A stretch of 64,000 bases of DNA from Clostridiales bacterium (GTDB taxonomy: Bacteria; Bacillota; DSM-16504; Desulfitibacterales; JAICDB01). Positions 52,147 to 61,591 of this stretch are shown here, piece after piece. Numbering within the stretch: the stretch's first letter is position 1; each line of letters opens with the position of its first letter. The notes below the pieces were generated by a model. That model made no database searches, had not been told where the DNA came from, and was given only the letters and a program-made list of their open reading frames with translations. The position numbers were made by a program, and so were the translations under genes. Location: contig JAICDB010000006.1 in NCBI GenBank assembly GCA_020063565.1, positions 1 to 64,000 of the forward strand, read 5' to 3'.

Positions 52147-54624
52147 TTACTTGGCAACTATATTTACAAGCTTTTTAGGTACAACTATTACTTTTTTAAT
52201 TTCCTTTCCTTCTATCTGTTTAACAACCTTTTCATTTGCCAGTGCTTCTTTCTTTAAATCTTCCTGTCCAATGTCCGCAGCAACATTTATTTTATCCCTT
52301 ACCTTACCATTAACTTGAATTACTATTTCTATTTCATCCTGCACAAGGGCAGCTTTGTCGTAACTAGGCCATTTTTGAGAATGAACAGATCCTTTCCCTC
52401 CAATAATCAGCCATAATTCTTCAGTGATGTGCGGAGCAAAAGGCGCCAGCAACAGTATTATAGTTTCTATAGATTTTCTTACCAACCCAAGATTTTGTTT
52501 CGTAAAGTCTACATTATCTTTATAGTGGTAAACAGAATTAACAAGTTCCATTACTGCACTGATCGCAGTATTTAAGTTAAATCTCTCGCCAATATCTTCT
52601 GTTACCCGTTTAATGGCAACATTTACCATGCGATTTAATTCTTTATCTTCCTTAGAATTGATGGTTAAATTTTCAACGGAAGTGGGTAAGTGATGATAGT
52701 AGGAGTATACCAAGCGCCATACTCTGTTCAGGAAACGGTAGCAGCCTTCCACACCTTGATCACTCCACTCCAGATCCCTACCAGGAGGTGCAGCAAAAAG
52801 TATAAACAATCTTGCCGTATCAGCACCATACTTACCAATAATCTCCTCAGGACTTACTACATTTCCGAGGGATTTAGACATTTTGCTGCCATCTTTAAGA
52901 ACCATACCTTGAGTTAAAAGATTTTGGAAAGGTTCTTCCATGGAGACCAAACCAATATCATACAAAACCTTGGTAAAGAAGCGAGCATACATGAGGTGTA
53001 AGATGGCATGCTCCACACCACCTATATACTGATCAACATTCATCCAGTAATCGGCAATATCCTTATCAAAAAGTTTATCTTCCTGATGGGGACTGCAATA
53101 TCTCAGGAAATACCAGGACGAATCGACAAAAGTATCCATTGTATCAGTTTCTCTTTTAGCATCTTTTCCACATTTAGGACATTTTACATTGACAAAATCC
53201 TCACGATATTTTAAGGGTGATTCACCCGTTGGTTTGAATTCCACATCTTCAGGTAAAACAACAGGCAAATCTTCTTCAGGTACCGGTACGACACCACATT
53301 CATCACAATAGATAATAGGTATCGGACAACCCCAGTAACGCTGGCGGGAAATTAACCAATCTCGCAATTTAAAATTAACTTCAAAATGACCTAACCCTTT
53401 TTCCTCAAGAATCTTTGTAATTTTTTTTATTGCTTCCTTAACACTCAATCCATTGATAGGGCCTGAATTAACCAGTTGACCTTCTCCTGCATATGCTTCT
53501 TCAATAGTATCACCGGAAAGTTCCTGACCCTCCGGTTGGATTACAACCCTAATCGGTAAGTCATATTTCCTTGCAAACTCAAAGTCTCTCTGGTCATGGG
53601 CAGGAACAGCCATAATTGCACCGGTACCATAGCCCATAAGTACATAATTTGCAATCCAAATAGGTATTTTTTCATCATTTACAGGATTTATGGCATATGC
53701 ACCGGTAAATACACCTTCTTTTTCAGTCTCTCCTGAAGTACGGGAGATCTCATCCATATTCCTAACCTTTTGAACGAACTCTTGCACCTCTTTTTCATAA
53801 GCAGTACCTTCAGTCAATTCCTCTACAAGTGGATGTTCCGGTGCCATCACCATAAAGGTAACCCCATAAAGTGTATCCGGCCTGGTTGTAAATACCTCAA
53901 GTACGTGACCTTTTTCTGTCTTAAACTTTACTTGAGCGCCTTCACTTCTACCTATCCAGTTTCTTTGCATAATTTTTACCTTTTCAGGCCAGCCGGATAA
54001 TTTTTCAAGATCCTTTAACAAGCGGTCAGCATAATCAGTAATCTTAAAGAACCACTGCTCAAGATCTTTTTTCTCTACCTTACTTCCACAGCGTTCACAT
54101 TCACCATTTACAACTTGCTCATTTGCCAGTACCGTGGCACAATCAGGACACCAGTTTACAGAAGCTTTTTTCTTATAAGCAAGGTTATTTTTATAAAACT
54201 GTAAAAACAGCCACTGCGTCCACTTGTAATAATCGGGATGACAAGTTGTAACTTCCCTATCCCAATCATAGCTCAGTCCCATTGACTTGAGCTGTCTTCT
54301 CATATTGGCTATATTATCCCATGTCCATTTTTCTGGGGGAACTCCATGTTTAATTGCTGCATTTTCTGCCGGTAATCCAAAGGCGTCCCACCCCATAGGG
54401 TGTAATACGTTATAACCCTGCATAGTTTTATAACGAGCTACTACGTCTCCTATTGAATAATTACGAACATGACCCATATGTAAGTTGCCGGAAGGATATG
54501 GAAACATTTCCAATACATAATACTTGTCCATATCATCTTCCTGCTGAACTTTAAAGAAATTCTCTTCCTCCCATTTTTTTTGCCATTTTGGTTCAATTTC
54601 CGCAAAATTGTACTTTTCCTGCAA
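52147..54624 (-). CDS. leuS: Leucyl-tRNA synthetase
   Basis: The 825-residue class I synthetase has the HIGH motif in [17 protein letters not shown] and KMSKS in [15 protein letters not shown], with the editing domain between ([23 protein letters not shown]). The TTG start has AAGGGGTG upstream. A promoter and leader terminator precede it. Confidence 0.97.
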   Translation of the reverse strand: MQEKYNFAEIEPKWQKKWEEENFFKVQQEDDMDKYYVLEMFPYPSGNLHMGHVRNYSIGDVVARYKTMQGYNVLHPMGWDAFGLPAENAAIKHGVPPEKWTWDNIANMRRQLKSMGLSYDWDREVTTCHPDYYKWTQWLFLQFYKNNLAYKKKASVNWCPDCATVLANEQVVNGECERCGSKVEKKDLEQWFFKITDYADRLLKDLEKLSGWPEKVKIMQRNWIGRSEGAQVKFKTEKGHVLEVFTTRPDTLYGVTFMVMAPEHPLVEELTEGTAYEKEVQEFVQKVRNMDEISRTSGETEKEGVFTGAYAINPVNDEKIPIWIANYVLMGYGTGAIMAVPAHDQRDFEFARKYDLPIRVVIQPEGQELSGDTIEEAYAGEGQLVNSGPINGLSVKEAIKKITKILEEKGLGHFEVNFKLRDWLISRQRYWGCPIPIIYCDECGVVPVPEEDLPVVLPEDVEFKPTGESPLKYREDFVNVKCPKCGKDAKRETDTMDTFVDSSWYFLRYCSPHQEDKLFDKDIADYWMNVDQYIGGVEHAILHLMYARFFTKVLYDIGLVSMEEPFQNLLTQGMVLKDGSKMSKSLGNVVSPEEIIGKYGADTARLFILFAAPPGRDLEWSDQGVEGCYRFLNRVWRLVYSYYHHLPTSVENLTINSKEDKELNRMVNVAIKRVTEDIGERFNLNTAISAVMELVNSVYHYKDNVDFTKQNLGLVRKSIETIILLLAPFAPHITEELWLIIGGKGSVHSQKWPSYDKAALVQDEIEIVIQVNGKVRDKINVAADIGQEDLKKEALANEKVVKQIEGKEIKKVIVVPKKLVNIVAK

Positions 54625-54675
54625 TGTACTTTCACCCCTTCTAAACCATTTTCCTATAACTTTTTAATAAGCACG

Positions 54676-54720
54676 TTAAAAAACCTTTCATCCAATTAGG
54701 ACGAAAGGAGCTACTCCCCA
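54676..54720 (-). terminator. Leader terminator (attenuator) upstream of leuS
   Basis: CCTTTCGTCC pairs with GGATGAAAGG followed by TTTTTT, within the leuS 5' leader. Just before it GGGGAGTAGCTCC can compete for the first arm. The stem resembles T-box terminators, but no stem I, specifier or GGTGG-ACCGCG T-box element can be seen. A reduced or diverged leader is possible. Confidence 0.6.
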
Positions 54721-54759
54721 TCGCATTCAGAAAATAAAAATTAAAAAATATTTGAAATC

Positions 54760-54788
54760 ATTATATGTTATTGTATTTAAAAAGTCAA
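54760..54788 (-). promoter_or_regulatory. Promoter of leuS
   Basis: TTGACT, 17 bases, TATAAT on the minus strand, directly after the rsfS gene. Confidence 0.88.
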
Positions 54789-55142
54789 TTACACGCCAGT
54801 AAACTCTTCTTGACCTGCATCCCCCCATAAAGTTTCAAGATTATAAAACTCTCTTTCTTCCTGTAAAAAGATGTGTACAATTACATCACTATAGTCCAAC
54901 AATACCCATCGTCCTTGAGTAAATCCTTCTATTCTTAACGGTTTTAATCCCAACTCTTCTTTCAATATCTTTTCAATGTTCTCGACAATTGCATGGACCT
55001 GTGTAGTTGAACTGCCACTTGCTAATACAAAATAATCCGTTATAATTGATACATCTTTTATTTTCAAAAGTTTGACATCAAATGCCTTTTTATCAACCGC
55101 AGCTTGTGCCACTTTTGTAGCTAATTTATATGAGTCTATCAA
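54789..55142 (-). CDS. rsfS: Ribosomal silencing factor
   Basis: RsfS (YbeB/Iojap) binds ribosomal protein L14 and blocks subunit joining in starved cells. The 117-residue product has ISIITDYFVLASGSST-type (VSIITDYFVLASGSSTTQVH) and WVLLDYSDVIVHIF signatures. The TTG start overlaps the yqeK stop in TTGA. Confidence 0.94.
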   Translation of the reverse strand: MIDSYKLATKVAQAAVDKKAFDVKLLKIKDVSIITDYFVLASGSSTTQVHAIVENIEKILKEELGLKPLRIEGFTQGRWVLLDYSDVIVHIFLQEEREFYNLETLWGDAGQEEFTGV

Positions 55143-55720
55143 CTTTTTACCACTCCTTCAATTAAATTATTTCTAGCTTCAATTGTATAAGGATGGATTA
55201 AACACCTCTTGCTAATAAGATATGTAATGGATCCTTCTAATGCTTTTAAAAATGCTTCATTTAAATTATTTTTAGCAAGTTGTCTTAAATCTTCAATTCC
55301 TTGAAAGGACCTATCAGGTTCTATAACATCAGCCAAATAGACAATTTTATCTATTTTTGACATTGCGGGAGCTGCAACAGTGTGTTTTTGCACTGCCTGC
55401 AAGATGCTGCTTTTAGATATGGCAAGTCTTGACGAAGCAATAAAGGCCCCTACATTAGCATGAAGCACTATTGGCATTTTTTCTTCTATGGGGTGTTGTA
55501 TCAAATTGTTTTCCCTTGCAATCTTTAAGAGTTTTTGAGGGTCTAAATCCCGAGCTATATCATGCACAAGTCCTGCAAGATATGCATCTTCCTTGTTAAC
55601 TGAAAACCTTTCTGCTAATTCTTGTGCTGTTTGAGCCACATTTAGGCTATGTTTAACCTTTTTTTCACTAAGGTATTCTTGTAAAATTTCTTTGATACTC
55701 TCTATATTTATATTTGCCAT
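55139..55720 (-). CDS. yqeK: HD-domain phosphatase YqeK (diadenosine tetraphosphatase-like)
   Basis: The 193-residue HD protein has KVKHSLNVAQTAQELA, AGLVHDIARDLDP, and IVYLADVIEPDR. YqeK-type enzymes hydrolyse Ap4A to ADP in Firmicutes. It lies in the usual nadD-yqeK-rsfS order. AGAGAGG precedes the ATG. Confidence 0.92.
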   Translation of the reverse strand: MANINIESIKEILQEYLSEKKVKHSLNVAQTAQELAERFSVNKEDAYLAGLVHDIARDLDPQKLLKIARENNLIQHPIEEKMPIVLHANVGAFIASSRLAISKSSILQAVQKHTVAAPAMSKIDKIVYLADVIEPDRSFQGIEDLRQLAKNNLNEAFLKALEGSITYLISKRCLIHPYTIEARNNLIEGVVKS

Positions 55721-55743
55721 AGAAAACCTCTCTTAGTACTTAA

Positions 55744-56376
55744 TTAATCACAGTACAGACTATTTTTATAAATATAATACTCTACTGTTTCCGGAACTAA
55801 ATATTTAATTGGCTTATTATTTTTCACCCGATTGCGAATATCAGTAGATGATATTGCCAAAGCAGGTACTTCAAATTTTTCAAAATGCTTTTTTCTACCT
55901 TGGGGGAGTTTTTGCAATGTAAAATCAATTTGTTCCAAGTCAAAACCCGGTCTCGTAGCCGCAATAAAAGTACAAAGTCCAGTTAGTTCTTCAACATTCT
56001 TCCAAGTTAAAATTTCTAAAACTGCATCAGCTCCGGTTATAAAGTATAATTCTACATTTGAACCAAAGATTTCTCTAAAATGTTTTATAGTATCTATTGT
56101 GTAGGAACAACCTTCTTTTTCAATTTCGAACCTGGAAACCTCAAAATAGAGGTTTGTTGTAATGGCTAAAACAGTCATCAGAAAGCGATGCTTCGGATCA
56201 GTAATTTGTTTATCTTGTTTATGAGGAGGGCGACCGGCAGGTACAAATATCACTTTATCAAGGTTAAAATGAGAACGAGCGGCTTCTGCAGTGACCATAT
56301 GCCCGTAATGGATAGGATCAAATGTCCCTCCCATGATACCTATCTTTTTTATTTTTCTATTGCCTTTTCCTCTCAT
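55744..56376 (-). CDS. nadD: Nicotinate-nucleotide adenylyltransferase
   Basis: NadD makes nicotinate adenine dinucleotide from NaMN and ATP. The 210-residue product has the nucleotidyltransferase motif [15 protein letters not shown] and [10 protein letters not shown] near the end. AGGGG precedes the ATG. It joins the nicotinate salvage enzyme of this window in NAD synthesis. Confidence 0.95.
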   Translation of the reverse strand: MRGKGNRKIKKIGIMGGTFDPIHYGHMVTAEAARSHFNLDKVIFVPAGRPPHKQDKQITDPKHRFLMTVLAITTNLYFEVSRFEIEKEGCSYTIDTIKHFREIFGSNVELYFITGADAVLEILTWKNVEELTGLCTFIAATRPGFDLEQIDFTLQKLPQGRKKHFEKFEVPALAISSTDIRNRVKNNKPIKYLVPETVEYYIYKNSLYCD

Positions 56377-56430
56377 TGGACTTCCCCTAAATAGTTTTTT
56401 TTCATATTAACATATCTTGCTAAGTTTTTG

Positions 56431-56465
56431 CAAAAAAAATGCAAAGGTAGCAAAAACCTTTGCAT
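56431..56465 (-). terminator. Terminator of the small 57-aa gene
   Basis: ATGCAAAGGT pairs with ACCTTTGCAT, followed on the minus strand by a run of T. Confidence 0.85.
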
Positions 56466-56466
56466 C

Positions 56467-56640
56467 CTAAAAAACTATTTCAAGTAAATCTATGGGAACA
56501 AATCGGTAAATAAAACTATTCGTTCCCTCAGTCTCTAAAATAGCTAGATTATCACCTTTCTTTCCCTTGGTAAATCCAATAATCTTGAACTTTAATTCCT
56601 TTCCACAACTTGTAACTGTTACCCATTGACCAATTTTCAT
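56467..56640 (-). CDS. Hypothetical 57-aa protein
   Basis: The small product MKIGQWVTVTSCGKELKFKI then IGFTKGKKGDNLAILETEG is beta-rich, like a small SH3/KOW-type barrel. I do not recognise it. ATG 56640 is preferred over earlier ATGs because GGTGA lies five bases before it. A strong hairpin covers this ribosome site, and a terminator follows. Confidence 0.6.
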   Translation of the reverse strand: MKIGQWVTVTSCGKELKFKIIGFTKGKKGDNLAILETEGTNSFIYRFVPIDLLEIVF

Positions 56641-56644
56641 AAGC

Positions 56645-56690
56645 ATCACCACTACACTATATGCAAAACAAAATAATAGTGTGAGTGGTG
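56645..56690 (-). promoter_or_regulatory. Leader hairpin over the ribosome site of the 57-aa gene
   Basis: CACCACTCACACTAT pairs with ATAGTGTAGTGGTG with a one- to two-base bulge. The right arm contains the ribosome site GGTGA. No T-run follows, so it is not a simple terminator. Confidence 0.5.
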
Positions 56691-56711
56691 GTAAGCAAAA
56701 AAATTCTAAAT

Positions 56712-57014
56712 TTAGAGAGGTAATTCTATTTTAGGCTTTTCCTTAGATTTTCTATAAAGGAGAAAGTTATTGCCAATAACCTGTACAAGCTCAGCATTAA
56801 CTTTATCCTTTAAAGCCTCTGCTACCTCCTTCACTTCCTGACCACTATTGGGTAAAACCCTCACCTTTACAAGTTCTCTGGCTTCCAAAGCATCGTCTAA
56901 TTGTTTAACAGTATTATCAGTTATACCCGCTTTACCAATTTGTAAAATAGGATCAATTCCCGTGCCCAGTGCCCTTAAAAAGCGCTTCTGTTTGCCTTTT
57001 AACATAGCGAACAC
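56712..57014 (-). CDS. yhbY: YhbY-type CRM-domain RNA-binding protein
   Basis: The product of about 100 aa is a single CRM domain: LKGKQKRFLRALGTGIDPIL and QIGKAGIT with the C-terminal GNNFLLYRKSK. YhbY binds pre-50S ribosomes. GTG 57014, seven bases after AGGAG, is the likely start. It follows obgE by 10 bases. Confidence 0.9.
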   Translation of the reverse strand: MFAMLKGKQKRFLRALGTGIDPILQIGKAGITDNTVKQLDDALEARELVKVRVLPNSGQEVKEVAEALKDKVNAELVQVIGNNFLLYRKSKEKPKIELPL

Positions 57015-57024
57015 CAACCCACTC

Positions 57025-58287
57025 CTATTCAGTAAATTCAAATTCCATTTCCCCTATTTGAACAGTATCCCCAATTGAAATAGCTTTCTCCCTCAAGGCA
57101 TCTTCAACACCCATTTTTTTCAATATCCTTTGAAATCTTTGTACTGCATCCTCATTGTTAAAATCAGTCATAGCAAGGTGTTTTTCAATTTCCTTACCCT
57201 TAACAACAAATACTCCATCTTTTTTTTCTATAGTAAATCTTTCTTCAGGCGCTTTAATAATCCTTTTTTCATTTTTGATTTTTAAGGGTTCTGGCTCTAT
57301 TTTCTCAACAAGCTCTGCCATTCTAAGAACAAGTTGTTTCAAACCCTTACCGGTTACTGCAGAAATGGAATAAATCTCATAATCATCCCCTAATTCCTCC
57401 TGGAGTATTTCCAGGTTTTCTTCTGCGCCAGGCAAGTCTATTTTGTTGGCAGCAATTATTTGCTTTCTTTTTGCCAGGATTGGATCATATAATTCAAGCT
57501 CTTTATTTATTTTATGAAAACCTTCTAGAGGATCTCTTCCTTCTAGTGCGGCAATGTCAATAACATGTACTAGCATTTTAGTTCTTTCAACATGCCTTAA
57601 AAATTCGTGACCTAGTCCAACGCCCTGATGAGCGCCCTCTATTAACCCAGGAATATCTGCAATTACAAAACTGGAATGCTCCGTTTTTACAACTCCCAAA
57701 TTTGGAACCAGTGTTGTAAAATGATAATCAGCAATTTTGGGTTTTGCTGCAGAAACCGCTGAAATCAAAGTAGATTTCCCCACATTGGGATAACCAATTA
57801 AACCAACATCTGCAAGGAGTTTGAGTTCCAATTCCAGCCATCTTTCTTCTCCCGGTTCCCCTTTTTCAGCTATTTTAGGAACTCTATTTTGAGCAGAAAC
57901 AAATCGGGCATTACCTCTTCCTCCCCGACCACCTCTGGCAAGAACGACTTCCTGATCTTCTGAAACTATATCAGCCAATATTTCCCCTGTATCCGCATCC
58001 TTTATGATAGTTCCGGGAGGAACCCTTAAAATCAAGTCTTTTGCAGATTTACCATGCTTATTACTACCTTGACCATGCTGGCCTCTTTCCGCTTTATAAT
58101 GCCTTTTATATTTATAATCAACAAGTGTTCTTAAACCTTTATCGGCTCTAGCTATCACATTGCCGCCCCTACCACCATCACCTCCGTTGGGACCTCCTTC
58201 AGCAACATATTTTTCTCTCCGAAAGGAAACTACACCGCTTCCTCCGTCACCGCCTTTAACATATATCTTTGCTCTATCTAAAAACAT
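57025..58287 (-). CDS. obgE: Obg GTPase
   Basis: Obg is an essential ribosome-assembly GTPase, linked in Bacillus to the sporulation phosphorelay. The 420-residue protein has the glycine-rich Obg domain (1-158, GGDGGSGVVSFRREK), G domain (GYPNVGKSTLIS, DIPGLIEGA, NKIDLP) and a C-terminal OCT domain. ATG 58287 has AGGTGA upstream. It follows spo0B. Confidence 0.96.
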   Translation of the reverse strand: MFLDRAKIYVKGGDGGSGVVSFRREKYVAEGGPNGGDGGRGGNVIARADKGLRTLVDYKYKRHYKAERGQHGQGSNKHGKSAKDLILRVPPGTIIKDADTGEILADIVSEDQEVVLARGGRGGRGNARFVSAQNRVPKIAEKGEPGEERWLELELKLLADVGLIGYPNVGKSTLISAVSAAKPKIADYHFTTLVPNLGVVKTEHSSFVIADIPGLIEGAHQGVGLGHEFLRHVERTKMLVHVIDIAALEGRDPLEGFHKINKELELYDPILAKRKQIIAANKIDLPGAEENLEILQEELGDDYEIYSISAVTGKGLKQLVLRMAELVEKIEPEPLKIKNEKRIIKAPEERFTIEKKDGVFVVKGKEIEKHLAMTDFNNEDAVQRFQRILKKMGVEDALREKAISIGDTVQIGEMEFEFTE

Positions 58288-58369
58288 TATAATCACCTAG
58301 TGTATTTAAAATTTATTTATTTATTTTATTATAATATTTGTCTTCCTATAATATCCACAAGTTTAAAAA

Positions 58370-58939
58370 TTAAATCGACACACTTAATCTGATTATACCT
58401 CCACTCGGATTTTTTTGAAAATCAAACGCAATTTCGTTAAAAGAAGCTATTTCATTTATTCGCCTTTTTTCTTCTTCAAAAACAGAACTATTGTCAAAAG
58501 GAAACTTAAAAACCAAAAGGTACTCTTGTCCAGTTTCACTTAAATCAATCAGCAAGTATCTTTCATCATAAGGATGTCGTAAGAGTTGAGCTTTGAGTGC
58601 ATTCCAGAGAATATCAATAAGATGACAAAGTTCCTCTTCTTGTTTAATTTCACTAAGCATAGTGGAAACTAATAATTTGGATTCTACACCTATTTGTTGG
58701 GCTTCCTGCAAAATGTTCATCATCATTAGAGCCATGTTGGAAGTATGGACTTTCATAATTAAGCCGTTTTCTTGTATGGAATTAATGGCTGACCTAGTGT
58801 ATTCCAATGCCTTTTTTGTTTTTCCAAGCTGAAGATACCCCAATATAACCTGTAAGTAATTTAATTGGTCATGTTTTTGAACCCTCATTATATTTAAGAT
58901 TTCTTGAGGAGATAGACCACCATAAAAATATGTCTTCAT
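58370..58939 (-). CDS. spo0B: Spo0B-type phosphotransferase
   Basis: The 189-residue product has the Spo0B helical-hairpin motif KHDQLNYLQVILGYLQLGK, with the phosphorylated His23, then a degenerate ATPase-like C-terminal part. In Bacillus Spo0B carries phosphate from Spo0F to Spo0A and its gene lies between rpmA and obg, exactly as here. Many Clostridia lack it. Identity rests on this motif and position; the rest of the protein is weakly conserved. Confidence 0.82.
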   Translation of the reverse strand: MKTYFYGGLSPQEILNIMRVQKHDQLNYLQVILGYLQLGKTKKALEYTRSAINSIQENGLIMKVHTSNMALMMMNILQEAQQIGVESKLLVSTMLSEIKQEEELCHLIDILWNALKAQLLRHPYDERYLLIDLSETGQEYLLVFKFPFDNSSVFEEEKRRINEIASFNEIAFDFQKNPSGGIIRLSVSI

Positions 58940-59028
58940 AGTAATCCCCTTTACTAAATATTCATACTACTTTCTTCCCCCAAATAACTTTATTGCCTAG
59001 TAGATTATTTACTATAGTTTCTTAATAC

Positions 59029-59056
59029 CAAAAAGCCCTTGGAACTACCCAAGGGC
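59029..59056 (-). terminator. Terminator of rplU-prp-rpmA
   Basis: GCCCTTGG pairs with CCAAGGGC, followed on the minus strand by TTTTTGG. Confidence 0.85.
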
Positions 59057-59065
59057 AATTAAAGG

Positions 59066-59344
59066 TTATATTGCATAAACGCTTACTTGCTTTTTATTTC
59101 TACCTTTACGTTCGAACTTAACAACCCCGTCAACTTTTGCAAAAAGTGTGTCGTCTCCACCTATGCCAACATTAATTCCGGGATGAATTTTAGTACCACG
59201 CTGGCGCATAATAATATTACCTGCCAGTACCCTTTGACCATCATGCTTTTTAACTCCAAGCCTCTTGGCTTCACTATCTCTACCATTTCTAGTACTACCT
59301 ACACCTTTTTTATGCGCAAAAAGCTGTAAATTCATTTTTAGCAT
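59066..59344 (-). CDS. rpmA: 50S ribosomal protein L27 with cleavable N-terminus
   Basis: L27 reaches the peptidyl transferase centre. The 92-residue precursor begins [20 protein letters not shown]. In Firmicutes the peptide ending LQLF is removed by the protease Prp, whose gene lies immediately upstream. A terminator follows. Confidence 0.96.
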   Translation of the reverse strand: MLKMNLQLFAHKKGVGSTRNGRDSEAKRLGVKKHDGQRVLAGNIIMRQRGTKIHPGINVGIGGDDTLFAKVDGVVKFERKGRNKKQVSVYAI

Positions 59345-59346
59345 TT

Positions 59347-59682
59347 CTAATACCTCCTTTTCTTAACTATATTCAGATATCCCTTATATTCTTCCTTTAT
59401 ACTTTCTAAACCTAATAACATTGTTTGAATAATCACTTCTACTTTTTCCAGTTCAGCTTCACTTAATTTATCTAAGACTAAATTACATTTTAAGAAACCT
59501 TCTTTTACTTTTACTTCCACACTTTCATCAAAATAATACTGCAAACCCATAACTGCAGATTGAGTGATAGCAGAAATACCGGAACAAACAATGTCACTTC
59601 CTTGTTCAGAATAACCACTATGCCCTTGTACCTGAAAGCCAGAATATTTCCCGGCTTTCGAGTAAATAACTACTTCAACCAT
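59347..59682 (-). CDS. prp: Ribosomal-processing cysteine protease
   Basis: Prp (YsxB) cuts the N-terminus of pre-L27. The 111-residue product has the catalytic His21 in [17 protein letters not shown] and Cys33, then [14 protein letters not shown]. It lies between rplU and rpmA as usual. Confidence 0.94.
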   Translation of the reverse strand: MVEVVIYSKAGKYSGFQVQGHSGYSEQGSDIVCSGISAITQSAVMGLQYYFDESVEVKVKEGFLKCNLVLDKLSEAELEKVEVIIQTMLLGLESIKEEYKGYLNIVKKRRY

Positions 59683-59684
59683 TT

Positions 59685-59996
59685 TTATCCAGTTATTTTT
59701 TCAATTTTTACTTCAGTAAAAGGCTGGCGGTGTCCTTGCTTGCGGCGATAATTCTTTTTAGGCTTGTACTTAAATATAATAATCTTTTTACCTTTTCCCT
59801 GTTTTTGTACGGTAGCTTCTACCTTGGCTCCTTCAATTGATGGTGTGCCAAATTTTGTATCATCACCGTTTACAATAGCCAAAACCTTATCAAAATTGAC
59901 TTTATCGCCATCATTTGCATTCAGTTTTTCTATTCTAATAACATCGCCTTCCCTTACCTTATACTGCTTTCCACCAGTTTCAATAATTGCGTACAT
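59685..59996 (-). CDS. rplU: 50S ribosomal protein L21
   Basis: L21 (103 aa) starts [20 protein letters not shown] and has the C-terminal [19 protein letters not shown]. First gene of rplU-prp-rpmA. Confidence 0.97.
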   Translation of the reverse strand: MYAIIETGGKQYKVREGDVIRIEKLNANDGDKVNFDKVLAIVNGDDTKFGTPSIEGAKVEATVQKQGKGKKIIIFKYKPKKNYRRKQGHRQPFTEVKIEKITG

Positions 59997-59998
59997 CT

Positions 59999-60088
59999 AA
60001 TCTCCTCCTCGTCAAAGACTCGCTATGGAGGTAGCTATGCTTTAAAATACCTCCTCATAAGCGGTTTTAAAACGATACCTACGAACAA
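59999..60088 (-). promoter_or_regulatory. Probable L21 leader RNA
   Basis: The 5' leader contains GAGGAGGTATTTTAA, then TAGCTACCTCC, giving alternative pairings near the ribosome site AGGAGGAG. L21 operons in Firmicutes often have an autoregulatory leader. The match is by position and structure only. Confidence 0.45.
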
Positions 60089-60090
60089 GA

Positions 60091-60119
60091 ATTCTATCAT
60101 ATATTAACCCTTTTGTCAA
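60091..60119 (-). promoter_or_regulatory. Promoter of rplU operon
   Basis: TTGACA, 17 bases, TAGAAT on the minus strand. Confidence 0.85.
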
Positions 60120-60145
60120 TCACACAAATTGGTATCATTGGTATC

Positions 60146-61579
60146 CTAAGTTGTTATCAATTCAACATCTTCCAGGTGAAAGGATTTCTCATCCTTGATA
60201 ATAATTTTTTTATTTATTTCATTTTCTAATTTTTCTATAACCTCCTGATCTTCTTCTAAAAAATTAGCTATTTGCGGGTGTACTTTCACAACTATAGTTG
60301 ATTGTATAGTACGAGACGCACATTCCCGGATTTTTCTTTTTATATTTAATACAATATTTTCATCTGTTAAAACTTTACCCTTGCCATCACAATAAGGACA
60401 ATCACTCATCAGAATGCTCTCTAAACCCTGCCTAGTTTTCTTACGGGTCATTTCTACAAGTCCAAGCTGTGTTATTCCCATAATTGAAGTTTTTGTCCTA
60501 TCTTTTTTTAATTCCTTCTCTAATGCCGCCAGGACCATTTGTTTATGTTCAGATTCTTTCATATCAATAAAATCAATTACTATAATTCCACCTATATTTC
60601 TTAATCTCAATTGCCTTACTATTTCTGTCACAGCCTGAAGATTGGTTTCAAAAACCGTTTCCTTTAAATTATCTTTACCCACAAATTTTCCAGTATTGAC
60701 ATCAATGGCCGTTAAAGCTTCCATTTGATCAATTACAATATATGCACCATTTTTCAACCATACCTTTCTTCTTAAAGCCTGTCTAATTTGAGAATTTATA
60801 TTGTATTTTTCTAAAAAATCCCCTTCTTGATAAAAGACCTTATTCTTAAATTCAGGCTGTGCAATTTCTACATATTCTAATATCCTATCTCTTATTTCTC
60901 TAGAGTTAATAAGCATCCTGTTAACATCTTCTGTAAGTATATCTCTCACCATACGCTGTACCAATTCCAGATCCTTATGTACAATTTGCGGTGCAACCGT
61001 TTCCGAAGCAACCGCAGAAATTTTTTGCCAAAGTGTTGCCAGGGTATCAAAGTCTCTTTTCAGCTCAGCATATCCGGCACCCTCTGCCACTGTACGAACT
61101 ATTACACCCATACTATCATATTTTACTTCATTTGCTAATTCCTTTAATCTCTCTCTTTCATTTTCATCTTCTATTCTACGAGAAACTCCAACATAATCGA
61201 CTGTTGGCATGAGAACTATAAAGCGACCCGGTAAAGTAATTTTGGTAGTAACACGAGCCCCTTTGGTACCTAGCGGTTCCTTAATAACCTGTACAAGTAA
61301 TTCCTGGCCTTCCTTTACTACATCTCTAATACTCATGTCAGTCGAAGTCGGAAAATTTATAGCTTCATCTACATACAAAAAGGCATTCCTCTCCAGACCA
61401 ATATCTACAAATGCAGCTTGCATACCGGGTAAGACATTTTCAACTATGCCTTTATAGATATTTCCCAGAACTCTTTTATTCATTTCATGTTCCAGGTAAA
61501 CTTCCATTAAGCTACCGTCTTCTAAAACAGCAACTACAGTTTGTTCTTGCCCAACATCTACTACTATTTCCTTATACAT
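60146..61579 (-). CDS. rng: Ribonuclease G/E
   Basis: The 477-residue endonuclease has an S1 RNA-binding domain (about 35-120), the RNase H-like and DNase I-like core with AIDVNTGKFVGK and IIVIDFIDMKESEHKQ (metal-binding aspartates), and the zinc-link CPYC. It processes rRNA and mRNA. Length and lack of the long E. coli RNase E tail point to RNase G type. Confidence 0.94.
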   Translation of the reverse strand: MYKEIVVDVGQEQTVVAVLEDGSLMEVYLEHEMNKRVLGNIYKGIVENVLPGMQAAFVDIGLERNAFLYVDEAINFPTSTDMSIRDVVKEGQELLVQVIKEPLGTKGARVTTKITLPGRFIVLMPTVDYVGVSRRIEDENERERLKELANEVKYDSMGVIVRTVAEGAGYAELKRDFDTLATLWQKISAVASETVAPQIVHKDLELVQRMVRDILTEDVNRMLINSREIRDRILEYVEIAQPEFKNKVFYQEGDFLEKYNINSQIRQALRRKVWLKNGAYIVIDQMEALTAIDVNTGKFVGKDNLKETVFETNLQAVTEIVRQLRLRNIGGIIVIDFIDMKESEHKQMVLAALEKELKKDRTKTSIMGITQLGLVEMTRKKTRQGLESILMSDCPYCDGKGKVLTDENIVLNIKRKIRECASRTIQSTIVVKVHPQIANFLEEDQEVIEKLENEINKKIIIKDEKSFHLEDVELITT

Positions 61580-61591
61580 TTTTATAAATAG

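Noticed and set aside
54700-54725. yybP-ykoY (manganese) riboswitch start GGGGAGTAG upstream of leuS
   Set aside because: Only the first few bases agree; the conserved second half is absent and the terminator follows at once.
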